Position numbers and translations under genes: made by a program
The notes under the pieces: generated by a model
The model's input: only the letters and a program-made list of their open reading frames with translations
Databases searched by the model: none
Told to the model about the DNA's origin: nothing
In this document: positions 1-5,596 of the stretch, in pieces
How positions within the stretch are numbered: position 1 is the stretch's first letter
Layout of the letters: each line of letters begins with the position of its first letter
Source of the DNA: Dehalococcoidia bacterium
GTDB taxonomy: Bacteria > Chloroflexota > Dehalococcoidia > Dehalococcoidales > UBA5760
Length of the DNA stretch: 8,447 nt
Direction of reading: 5' to 3'
Assembly: GCA_011176655.1 (NCBI GenBank)
Contig: DUEB01000015.1
Span: forward strand, 1 to 8,447

Positions 1-8
1 CCGCCATT

Positions 9-638
9 GTGCGCGCCGCCCGAACCGATGATAGCTCGCACCAGCGGTTAATGCTGTCCCTGGCGCTGGTGCCCTTAATACGGGTGGTAGACTTGAGCTT
101 GAGCATATCGCTCATTCCCATTCCCACTATAGGGCGGTTCCCTATAATTTACACCCCGCTGCTGGTGGCGTCGGTCGTCGTGGTGCGTGCCTTGGGTTAT
201 AAGTGGAGTGAGGTCGGGCTGAATTTCAAATCGCTTCCCGTTCAATTGGGGGTAGCCTCGTCCGGTTTACTGTTTGGCTGGGCAGAATATGTCATTTTGA
301 AGCCGGGGGCTATGGTTACCCAGTTCACCTGGTCTCAGGTACTGCCGCTAGCCCTGATACTTCTGGCGTTCACCGGCTTTGCTGAGGAGTTTGCCTTTCG
401 TGGGGTGCTGCAGCGCAGTGCCACGGGTGTATTCGGCTGGCGGGGGATAGTCTATGTCAGTGTGCTCTTCGCTATCCTGCATATGGGTTTTCATTCCGTG
501 CTCGATGTTCTCTTTGTCTTCGGGGTAGCTATGTTCTTTGGTTGGATAGTGAAAAAAACAGGCTCGCTTCTCGGAGTGACCCTGGCTCACGGCCTGACCA
601 ATATCATGCTGTTCCTGGTATTCCCCTTTGTCTGCTAA
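9..638 (+). CDS. CPBP-family intramembrane metalloprotease (CAAX/Abi type), probably 5'-truncated by the window
   Basis: A polytopic membrane protein of the CPBP (Abi, Rce1-like) glutamic/metalloprotease family, whose members cut substrates within or near the membrane. The family motifs are in order: EExxxR at residues 126-131 (EEFAFR), FxxxH at 154-158 (FAILH, followed by H162), and HxxxN at 194-198 (HGLTN). Hydrophobic segments lie at about 45-62, 78-96, 110-123, 146-160, 164-181 and 195-207. The first usable codon is GTG at position 9, but the frame stays open to the window edge and the N-terminus lacks the usual first membrane helix, so the true start is probably upstream. The stop (TAA at 636-638) overlaps a leftward relic ORF. 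The 3' third is repeated as a decayed copy near 4604-4735. Substrate unknown; the neighbouring membrane-anchored surface proteins are possible targets, which is inference only. Confidence 0.9.
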   Translation: MRAARTDDSSHQRLMLSLALVPLIRVVDLSLSISLIPIPTIGRFPIIYTPLLVASVVVVRALGYKWSEVGLNFKSLPVQLGVASSGLLFGWAEYVILKPGAMVTQFTWSQVLPLALILLAFTGFAEEFAFRGVLQRSATGVFGWRGIVYVSVLFAILHMGFHSVLDVLFVFGVAMFFGWIVKKTGSLLGVTLAHGLTNIMLFLVFPFVC

Positions 639-691
639 GCCGTCACCCCGATAGTCTTCATAGTCATAAAGACGCCGAAGGCGATGTCCAG
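510..691. repeat. Left copy of a diverged ~180-bp direct repeat (protease 3' end plus small-membrane-protein tail)
   Basis: This segment matches 4604-4787 in the same orientation, at roughly 85% identity by eye from 549 onward and with weaker similarity before that. Both copies carry the C-terminal end of a CPBP protease on the plus strand and the last ~25 codons of a small membrane protein on the minus strand. The identity continues across the junction between the two genes, so the unit was duplicated as DNA rather than as separate genes. Confidence 0.8.
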
Positions 692-727
692 TCCCATAGC
701 GACGTTGGTGTTCACCGGTTTAACCAT
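635..727 (-). pseudogene. 30-codon relic tail of a small membrane protein (paralogue of the gene at 4731-5009)
   Basis: The minus strand reads 30 codons from an ATG at 725-727 to TAG at 635-637. Its C-terminal half, IAFGVFMTMKTIGVTA, aligns with the end of the 92-residue protein encoded at 4731-5009 (IAFGVFVVMKTVEVMA). The N-terminal membrane part is missing, so this is most likely a truncated paralogue left by the duplication. It may still be translated: a GGAG lies six bases before the ATG, inside the last codons of the 457-residue surface-protein gene, and the two frames overlap by 16 bases, as in translational coupling. Only ribosome profiling could separate a relic from a small working protein. 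Confidence 0.5.
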
Positions 728-2085
728 TTTGTTCTCCGTCGCCTTCTGAGAGCCATGGGGATGGCGATGGCGGCGATGGTGGCGGCTATAATACCGCCGG
801 TTAGCCACCGGTTCCAGCCGCCTGTAGCCGCCCCGGCGACCCTGAATGTTCCTGACAGGCCGTTAACATCTACGTTATAAGCGCCGGGGACACCCTTCTG
901 GGTGGCAAAGGTGACTCTCTGGCTGCTATCGCCGGCTAGAGTTATATTGCTGGTGGCGGCCACGGTGTCATCTATCTTCAGGGTTACTGTATGCACACCC
1001 TCGAGGTGGCTGAGGTTGGTAAGCAGCACACTTATGGTTATTTCTTCCCCGATATTAGCTTCTTCGGGGGCGATGACCAGGTTGGTCACGCTGTGGTTTG
1101 GTGTGGGGGCCAGGATGGTGAAGGCGGCGAGATAGCTCAGGGCGGTGGTGATAGTCCCGCTTCCGGGCTTAAGGCTGCTTTCATCCAGTATCACCCACCC
1201 GTTTGGCCCGTCCCACATACCGATGACCAGCTCACTCTCGGCTGCACCGGTCGGTATCATGGATGCTTTATAGGTCAGGGTGAGGGTGAGCGGCGGGTCG
1301 AAGGTAGCCCCCGGGGGACCTAGCTGATAGACAGACCCGACAATATTGTAGCCTGCCGGCGGGGCTGGTGAAGTTTCCATCTCGGTCATGGTTAGCTCGC
1401 CGAGCGGCTCTCCGTCTTCAGTGAGGCATAGAGTATCTCGGTTGATAGCTAGCTGGCAGCGGCCGTCATCGGAGAGGAAAACGGAGTCTCTGGTAAAGAT
1501 GCCGTTATCCATATAGGTGGACAGGTCAAAAACGGAGCCGGTTACCGTGAAATCTTCGTCATCCGGCTGGTATAAGACCGAGCCCAGTTCCTCGAATGAA
1601 GGCAGATAGGGGGTAACCGAGAGCCAGAATCCGAGGGCTGATTGCACCTTGGCCTCTATAGGCTCGGCGGCTATATCGTAGGTGCCCGACGCCGTCCCGT
1701 AGGGGAAGTTCAGAGGTATGACGACCTCGGCTTCGGTGGTCTCACCCTCTTCGTTGGGGAAGGGCTCTATATTCATGGTATAGCTCGGGTTCAGGGTTAT
1801 CTTACGGCCGCTCTCTCGATGCTGTGCCACCACCCGGGAGGTAATGTAGCCCTTGCTTATGCTCAGGGGTAGGTCTTGCTTACAATCGGCGGTTCCCTGA
1901 ACCGTGGCCTGGAAGACCTCACCCCCGCCCACCACAAACTGGCTGAATTCGGCGTCATAGTTAATGGTAAAATAATCATAGACACTAAGGGCGACGGCTG
2001 GTCTGGGGGCTATGACTCCGGCGGCTAAAGTCAGTGTGAGAGCTAAAAGCCATAGGGCTTTCATCCTGGTTATGTTGCGTCTCAT
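712..2085 (-). CDS. Secreted, C-terminally membrane-anchored surface protein with CARDB-like domain (457 aa)
   Basis: This is an exported protein anchored on the outer face of the membrane; its specific function is not recognised. Residues 1-33 form a signal peptide with a basic start, a leucine-rich core and an AVA-type cleavage site near 30-33. Residues 35-160 look beta-rich and match no family I know. Residues 245-325 form a beta-sandwich module with a PPGATFDPP motif, also found in the 799-residue neighbour (PNGTTFAPP). Residues 331-416 are CARDB-like (SVTNLVIAPEEANIGEEITI opening). Residues 427-446 are a membrane helix, followed by a five-arginine cluster and a short cytoplasmic end. Three cysteines (68, 210, 220) are unusual for such a protein. 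ATG at 2085 is used; Met8 would shorten the signal peptide but has no usable Shine-Dalgarno, and the one for Met1 is also weak. The gene lies 76 bp after the 799-residue gene and is probably its co-transcribed, distantly related paralogue. Confidence 0.85.
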   Translation of the reverse strand: MRRNITRMKALWLLALTLTLAAGVIAPRPAVALSVYDYFTINYDAEFSQFVVGGGEVFQATVQGTADCKQDLPLSISKGYITSRVVAQHRESGRKITLNPSYTMNIEPFPNEEGETTEAEVVIPLNFPYGTASGTYDIAAEPIEAKVQSALGFWLSVTPYLPSFEELGSVLYQPDDEDFTVTGSVFDLSTYMDNGIFTRDSVFLSDDGRCQLAINRDTLCLTEDGEPLGELTMTEMETSPAPPAGYNIVGSVYQLGPPGATFDPPLTLTLTYKASMIPTGAAESELVIGMWDGPNGWVILDESSLKPGSGTITTALSYLAAFTILAPTPNHSVTNLVIAPEEANIGEEITISVLLTNLSHLEGVHTVTLKIDDTVAATSNITLAGDSSQRVTFATQKGVPGAYNVDVNGLSGTFRVAGAATGGWNRWLTGGIIAATIAAIAIPMALRRRRRTKWLNR

Positions 2086-2161
2086 TTGCTGCCCGCCCTA
2101 TCTCAACCTTTAGTCGGCTCTATTTGCGGCTATTCCCTGGCTTGTATATCACGGCAGTTCA

Positions 2162-4561
2162 TCACTGCTGGCTCCGGCGCCTCCTGAGCACTAGTAGTAT
2201 GGTGACGGCCGTGACTGCGGCGGCCAGAATACCGCCGATGAGCCACCGGCTTGGTCCGGCTGGCGGCTGTGGGGTGGGTGTCGGGGTGGTCGGTGGAGGA
2301 GTTGCCGCCGCGCTGACTGTGAAGTAGCCGGGAATACCGTTGACATCAACGGAGTAGCTACCGACTTGGTAGCGGCTGGTGGTAAAAGAGACTGTTTGGC
2401 TGGCGCTGCCCGCCAGCACGATTCTTTGCGTTGCCTCCACGGTGCCGTTTATCCTGAGGGTTATGGTGTAGATGCCGGCTTCCTCACCGATGTTGGTTGC
2501 CAGCACGCTTACGGTTACCGGCTCGCCGGTGTTAACCGTGGTCGGCGAGATACTCAGCGAAGTGGTGGTGAATGCGGCGGGCGCTGGTGGGGGTGGGGGG
2601 GTGCCGCTATAAGCCACGACGGCAAAGGTGCTGAAGTGACCTGCCGTAGCGCTAATGGTATTGTTGGCCGTGTCCACCACGGAGGGTAAGGTTACCCAGG
2701 CGCCGGAGACCTCGTTATGGTAGGCGATTACTAAATCCTTTTCGGCTATCCCTGGCGGCACATCGTCCGGGTTGTAGCGCCAGCTTGTGGTAATCGGTGG
2801 GGCGAAGGTGGTTCCGTTGGGCTTGAAGTGATAGGCCAGCCCGATAATGTAGGCGTCTTGCGGTAGCGGCGGCGGTGTCCCATCGGCGGTAAACTCCAGC
2901 CTGGTAACCGGCTCCCCCGCTTCATCCAGGGCGTAGGTTCCTTTAGGGATAAGAATGTTAAGCAGCTCATCCTCGGAGGTGATATCTATGGTCTCCTGTA
3001 TCCTGCCCTCCGGGCTGATGGCATAATAACCGTTAGTGAAGTCCATGATAGCTTCCAGGGTCAGGTTACCGTCTCTTCCGCCACCACCAGGGCTACCGCC
3101 GGGATGCGGAATGTAGTAGGCATACCCTATGGGCAGCTTTGTCCCCTGTAGCAGGTCGATCAGCTCTGCGACACTCAAGTCGTCTATGCCCTTGGTGTAC
3201 CACATCTTGTAGATTGAGCCGTATTTAAGAACAGAGGAGGCCATGACGCTGCTCCACAGGCTGGAGCTGCTGCCGGTTATGTCCTGGAGGTCGGCGACTA
3301 ACCAGTCTTCACCGTCGGCTGATTCGGCATAGCCAATGACCGTGCTGGTATCAGCCAGCATTGCTTCGAGGTCGGCTGTGTCCAGGGTGGCTAGTTCTGC
3401 CAGGAACTCATCGAGGTCCTCGGGGTCGATGCTTTTCAGGAGGTCAGGTAGGCCCAGGGCTCGTATCTCGTCCAGTATGTTTTGCAGGTGTGACGAGGTA
3501 AGGTCGGCCTCGATTCGGGTGTACCACATCTGGTAGTCACCACCGTCCTTGATTACGCTGGGGCTGGCGACGCTGTCCCAGAGGGGAGTATCTTCAGAAA
3601 GCACCTCTTCTGGCACCGCCCAGTCTATGCCGTCGTCTGAAGTGGTGTAGCTGATAACCGTAGCCGTAGCGTCTAAGACGTCGAGCAGCACATCGGCATC
3701 AAGGCTACCAGTGTTGGCTAGAAGGTCAGCCAGTTCTGTCGCGGTGAGGTCCGTTTTCAACTGGCTGTGCCACATCTTATAGGTGTCGCCGTCCTTGATG
3801 ATACAGGGCTCGCTGACACCTTCAAGGGCATAGCCGCTGCCCGCCAGTACTTCATCGTCGACCACCGTCCAGTTTTCACCGTCCGGCGACTCGGCGTAAC
3901 TAATGACGGTACTGATGCTGCCCAGAAGCTCTTCGAGAGCATCTTTTCTGGCAGCATCACCCTCATTCAGGTCGGAGAGGATATTCTCCAGCTGGGTCTG
4001 GGTAAGGTCTATTCGGTCGCGGGTATACCACATCTGGTAGGTGCCACCATCGTTAATGACACATGGAGTGCCCACATTATCCCACAAAGCGTTACTGTCT
4101 CCGGCCAGGGCTTCGGGTTCGACTATCGTCCAGTTTATGCCGTTGCTTGATGTTGCGTAGCCGATGACAGTTCCGGTACTGTCCAGGAAGTCCACGATGT
4201 CAGCAACATTATCATAGGTGTCCTTGAGTGCTGCCAGGTCGTTGAGCAGGGTATCGAGGTCCAGGTCGGCTAGGTCATAGATGATATCATCGAGATGCAG
4301 CGCCGACATCTCATCTAGTATTTCTACGAGGTTCAGGTCTGTCTTAAGATGGGTGTACCACATCCGATAGGTGTTATCGTCTCGGAGAACCCAGGCGTCC
4401 GTGACATAGAGCTCGTTTTCCAGATTGACCTCTCCGGAGTACTTCGTCCAGGGCGGGCCGGCGGCTCGGGCAGGTGAGGCCTGACCGAGCATGGTTGACA
4501 CGGCCAGGATTAAGCTGCACACTATGGCGGCGGCGGGTAAGAGTCTTTGGCCTTGCTTCAT
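2162..4561 (-). CDS. Secreted membrane-anchored protein: five-bladed beta-propeller (GH43-like repeats) with helical insertions, CARDB-like domain and TM/Arg anchor (799 aa)
   Basis: A large extracellular protein. Residues 1-34 are a signal peptide (ARA-type site near 31-33). Residues 36-483 contain five repeats, each with a Tyr-x-Met-Trp-Tyr-Thr strand (MWYT or MWHS at 67-70, 177-180, 263-266, 345-348, 453-456) and a following strand plus turn of the type VIGYATSSNGINW. Such repeats are typical of five-bladed propellers of the GH43/GH32-like sugar-active group; I see no convincing catalytic triad, so carbohydrate binding is as likely as hydrolysis. Between these two strands each blade carries an acidic, leucine-rich helical insert of about 20 to 60 residues. 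A glycine-rich linker (487-497) leads to the beta-sandwich module shared with the downstream protein (about 565-650), a proline stretch, a CARDB-like domain (664-750), a Thr/Pro linker, a membrane helix (about 773-792) and RRRR. AGAGG precedes the ATG at good spacing. Probably co-transcribed from the promoter at 5045-5073. Confidence 0.87.
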   Translation of the reverse strand: MKQGQRLLPAAAIVCSLILAVSTMLGQASPARAAGPPWTKYSGEVNLENELYVTDAWVLRDDNTYRMWYTHLKTDLNLVEILDEMSALHLDDIIYDLADLDLDTLLNDLAALKDTYDNVADIVDFLDSTGTVIGYATSSNGINWTIVEPEALAGDSNALWDNVGTPCVINDGGTYQMWYTRDRIDLTQTQLENILSDLNEGDAARKDALEELLGSISTVISYAESPDGENWTVVDDEVLAGSGYALEGVSEPCIIKDGDTYKMWHSQLKTDLTATELADLLANTGSLDADVLLDVLDATATVISYTTSDDGIDWAVPEEVLSEDTPLWDSVASPSVIKDGGDYQMWYTRIEADLTSSHLQNILDEIRALGLPDLLKSIDPEDLDEFLAELATLDTADLEAMLADTSTVIGYAESADGEDWLVADLQDITGSSSSLWSSVMASSVLKYGSIYKMWYTKGIDDLSVAELIDLLQGTKLPIGYAYYIPHPGGSPGGGGRDGNLTLEAIMDFTNGYYAISPEGRIQETIDITSEDELLNILIPKGTYALDEAGEPVTRLEFTADGTPPPLPQDAYIIGLAYHFKPNGTTFAPPITTSWRYNPDDVPPGIAEKDLVIAYHNEVSGAWVTLPSVVDTANNTISATAGHFSTFAVVAYSGTPPPPPAPAAFTTTSLSISPTTVNTGEPVTVSVLATNIGEEAGIYTITLRINGTVEATQRIVLAGSASQTVSFTTSRYQVGSYSVDVNGIPGYFTVSAAATPPPTTPTPTPQPPAGPSRWLIGGILAAAVTAVTILLVLRRRRSQQ

Positions 4562-4603
4562 CGGTAGTTCCTCTTAGTCGGGGTGTTCTGTTGATTTTGT
4601 GGA

Positions 4604-4735
4604 CTCGCCGTCTTGGGCATAGCTTTGCTCCTGGGTTTGGGTGGTTAAGAAAGCAGGGTCACTTCTCGGAGAGACCATAGCTCACGGCCTGAACAATATC
4701 ATGCTGTTCCTGGTATTCCCCTTTTCCCCGCTAAG
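4604..4735 (+). pseudogene. Frameshifted 3' relic of a CPBP protease gene
   Basis: Translating 4604-4636 gives LAVLGIALLLG; after skipping one base near 4637, translation from 4638 gives WVVKKAGSLLGETIAHGLNN and then a hydrophobic tail. Together these align with residues 168-207 of the protease at the left edge (LFVFGVAMFFG, then WIVKKTGSLLG and AHGLTNIM). The HxxxN metal-binding motif survives. The EExxxR part is absent, one base is extra near 4637, and one further base near the end shifts the original TAA stop out of frame. The relic lies within the 169-bp spacer between two leftward genes and overlaps the end of the 92-residue gene, as the intact protease gene overlaps its own relic partner. 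Confidence 0.75.
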
Positions 4736-4787
4736 CCATTACCTCAACAGTCTTCATAACCACAAAGACGCCGAAGGCGATGGCCAG
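4604..4787. repeat. Right copy of the diverged ~180-bp direct repeat
   Basis: Partner of 510-691, same orientation. The best-conserved stretches are the AHGL-encoding block near 4680-4725 and the block near 4760-4787 that encodes the IAFGVF motif on the minus strand. The two copies bracket exactly the 799- and 457-residue surface-protein genes. Confidence 0.8.
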
Positions 4788-5009
4788 GGGCCAGATACCG
4801 ACACTTAAGAATCTGGACAGTCTGTTCCCCGGGGCCGAATGGACGGCGCTGGCCAGCTCCTTGGTTCCCAGGAGGACTCCGAAGCCGGCGATGGCCACGG
4901 TGCCCACGGCAGCTGCCAGCCCCATAGCGATGATGGTAGTCACCGTGGTGACAGTAGTCACAGTGGTGACGGTGGTTGCCATAGCCGCAGTGACGATAGT
5001 TGTAATCAT
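4731..5009 (-). CDS. Small two-helix membrane protein with a Val-Thr-Thr repeat (92 aa)
   Basis: Function not recognised. Residues 12-25 are an almost perfect Val-Thr-Thr repeat, running into a hydrophobic alanine/glycine-rich helix (26-48). A short polar loop (about 49-68, with basic Arg63 and Arg66) and a second helix (70-85) follow, then the short tail MKTVEVMA. The start ATG has a strong GGAGGTGA Shine-Dalgarno about nine bases upstream and a clear promoter at 5045-5073, so this is a real gene and not a shadow. It is the first gene of a leftward set; the next gene begins 169 bp downstream. Its C-terminus is duplicated at 635-700. It has no obvious signal peptidase site, so it probably stays in the membrane; it could partner the surface proteins, but nothing in the sequence proves that. 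Confidence 0.72.
   Translation of the reverse strand: MITTIVTAAMATTVTTVTTVTTVTTIIAMGLAAAVGTVAIAGFGVLLGTKELASAVHSAPGNRLSRFLSVGIWPLAIAFGVFVVMKTVEVMA
4935..4979 (-). repeat. 9-bp period coding repeat (Ala/Val-Thr-Thr)x5
   Basis: Five consecutive 9-bp units encode residues 11-25 of the small membrane protein (one Ala-Thr-Thr followed by four Val-Thr-Thr). Codons vary at third positions (GTGACT, GTCACC and similar), so the repeat is ageing or selected at the protein level. Units are expandable by slippage in frame. Confidence 0.75.
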
Positions 5010-5044
5010 TCTTTTGCCTCACCTCCGATAGTACTAGTGTCCCT

Positions 5045-5073
5045 ATAATAGCATAAAAAAATACCTTTGTCAA
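5045..5073 (-). promoter_or_regulatory. Sigma70-type promoter for the small-membrane-protein/surface-protein gene set
   Basis: On the minus strand TTGACA (5068-5073) is followed by a 17-base, T-rich spacer and TATTAT (5045-5050). The -35 box is perfect and the -10 has five of six consensus bases. Transcription would start near 5038, giving a leader of about 29 bases that contains the GGAGGTGA site. Confidence 0.8.
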
Positions 5074-5092
5074 GTAGCCTTATCGGTTAGAT

Positions 5093-5106
5093 AGAGATTA
5101 ATCTCT
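5093..5106. promoter_or_regulatory. Perfect 14-bp palindrome between divergent promoters, operator-like
   Basis: AGAGATTAATCTCT is its own reverse complement. It lies about 20 bp upstream of the leftward -35 box and 22 bp upstream of the rightward -35 box, a position suited to a dimeric regulator acting on both promoters. No repressor gene is in the window, so the identity of any binder is unknown. Confidence 0.4.
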
Positions 5107-5128
5107 TCCGGTCGCTGCCAGTGGCGCC

Positions 5129-5157
5129 TTGACAATATTGGGGGGATGTGGTTTGAT
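5129..5157 (+). promoter_or_regulatory. Sigma70-type promoter with extended -10 driving the structured RNA region
   Basis: TTGACA (5129-5134) is perfect; a 17-base spacer ending in TGG leads to TTTGAT (5152-5157), four of six in the -10, helped by the TG of an extended -10. Transcription would start near 5164. The spacer contains an unusual GGGGGG run. Confidence 0.5.
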
Positions 5158-5209
5158 GAAAATTAGGGAGCCCATAGGGGTGGTTGAGATTTACCCCAGG
5201 AGGTGCGCT

Positions 5210-5269
5210 ATGAGGCTTCACGAACTGTACGGGGTGTGGCAGGTTGACAGGCAGCGCCCCGCTTTGTAG
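5210..5269 (+). CDS. Possible 19-residue leader peptide inside the structured RNA
   Basis: ATG at 5210 is preceded by AGGAGG with a six-base spacer, the best ribosome binding site in the region. The frame encodes MRLHELYGVWQVDRQRPAL and stops at TAG 5267-5269, in the loop and 3' arm of the 9-bp hairpin. Ribosomes on it would open the 5213-5219 arm of one helix and the whole hairpin, as in attenuator leaders, but there is no run of a single amino acid to suggest a sensed metabolite. The frame stays open upstream to 5102, with another ATG at 5156 that overlaps the -10 box and so is unlikely to be used. Confidence 0.3.
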   Translation: MRLHELYGVWQVDRQRPAL

Positions 5270-5389
5270 CGGGGCGGCAGAAGCCTGGACCTGACTCGAG
5301 TTAGCGGAAGGGGTCGGTCTTCTGGAAAGAGAGACCCACTGCGGCGAAGGTAACTGCAGGTGAGTCAGGTAAGGGTTAAAGAGATTGCG

Positions 5390-5420
5390 AACGGGGGACA
5401 CTAACTGAGTGTCCCCCGTT
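5390..5420 (+). terminator. Strong 12-bp hairpin ending the structured RNA
   Basis: AACGGGGGACAC (5390-5401) pairs perfectly with GTGTCCCCCGTT (5409-5420) around the seven-base loop TAACTGA. The following bases (GTCGTT) are only modestly T-rich, so intrinsic termination may be partial, or the hairpin may serve as an RNA end-protecting stem. Confidence 0.6.
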
Positions 5421-5484
5421 GTCGTTAGCCTGTGCTTGTCTTGAGGGAATGGTCTTCACGGGGGAAGCAGCCGGGCATGTTCCC

Positions 5485-5513
5485 TGGCCTTAGCCGGGTA
5501 CTTGGTCTATAAT
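5485..5513 (+). promoter_or_regulatory. Possible promoter for the PAC2 gene
   Basis: A perfect TATAAT at 5508-5513 is 17 bases after TGGCCT (5485-5490), a poor -35. Start would be near 5520, about 77 bases before the gene. The preceding 5428-5507 holds a 6-bp stem AGGGAA/TTCCCT (5444-5449, 5480-5485), an inner CTTC/GAAG stem, and a direct repeat AGCCGGG at 5469-5475 and 5492-5498; otherwise nothing was found between the hairpin at 5390 and the gene. Confidence 0.35.
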
Positions 5514-5579
5514 TACTGGGAGGCGCGCTGACGGCGGGAGCGGTGTAATTTAGTCCTGTGGTTTGAAATCGCGGGGTGG

Positions 5580-5586
5580 GGAGGTG
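5580..5586 (+). promoter_or_regulatory. Ribosome binding site choosing the PAC2 start
   Basis: GGAGGTG ends ten bases before ATG 5597. A GTG at 5576 in the same frame would start upstream of and through this site and would lack its own, so ATG 5597 is preferred. Confidence 0.65.
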
Positions 5587-5596
5587 TGACGGGTCG

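Larger units (their letters stand above)
5164..5422 (+). ncRNA. Candidate structured RNA or leader RNA, unassigned family
   Basis: The stretch has a promoter in front, no long reading frame, and a set of helices that nest without conflict: GGGGT 5177-5181 with ACCCC 5193-5197; AGGCTTC 5213-5219 with GAAGCCT 5280-5286; inside it a 9-bp hairpin CGCCCCGCT/AGCGGGGCG (5255-5263, 5268-5276) with a UUGU loop; ACCTGACTC 5289-5297 with GAGTCAGGT 5362-5370; within that AGTTA 5299-5303 with TAACT 5351-5355 and GGGTC 5311-5315 with GACCC 5333-5337; and a final terminator-like hairpin. I checked it against remembered hallmarks of RNase P RNA, tmRNA, 6S RNA, SRP RNA, T-box and common riboswitches and found none. 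A relic of a group II intron 5' domain (GTGCGC at 5203) is a weak alternative; no domain V or reverse transcriptase is seen. It could be a free RNA or the leader of PAC2. The 5' end is inferred from the promoter. Confidence 0.5.

Noticed and set aside
542..880. A 112-codon plus-strand frame running from the protease end into the surface-protein gene
   Set aside because: It crosses the protease stop in another frame and then reads antisense to a well-supported membrane-anchor coding region.
991..1323. A 110-codon plus-strand frame antisense to the 457-residue gene
   Set aside because: No ribosome binding site and the opposite strand has a complete, domain-bearing protein.
3767..4150. A 127-codon plus-strand frame antisense to the propeller gene
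   Set aside because: It is a mirror of the repetitive propeller coding sequence, without a start signal or recognisable domain.
510..4787. Composite transposon bounded by direct repeats
   Set aside because: The repeats encode host-type gene ends, carry no terminal inverted repeats or transposase, and no target-site duplication is visible.
4935..4979. CRISPR-like or satellite array
   Set aside because: The 9-bp units are directly adjacent, lack spacers and keep a coding frame, so this is a protein repeat.
5203..5390. Group II intron 5' domain, suggested by GTGCGC and scattered resemblance to intron domain I
   Set aside because: No reverse transcriptase, no domain V hairpin and no recognisable 3' end nearby; kept only as an alternative for the structured RNA.
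5087..5401. A 104-codon minus-strand open frame across the structured RNA region
   Set aside because: No Shine-Dalgarno, proline/serine-rich low-information sequence with no domain, and it runs antisense through perfect hairpins and over the rightward promoter; it looks like a chance frame.
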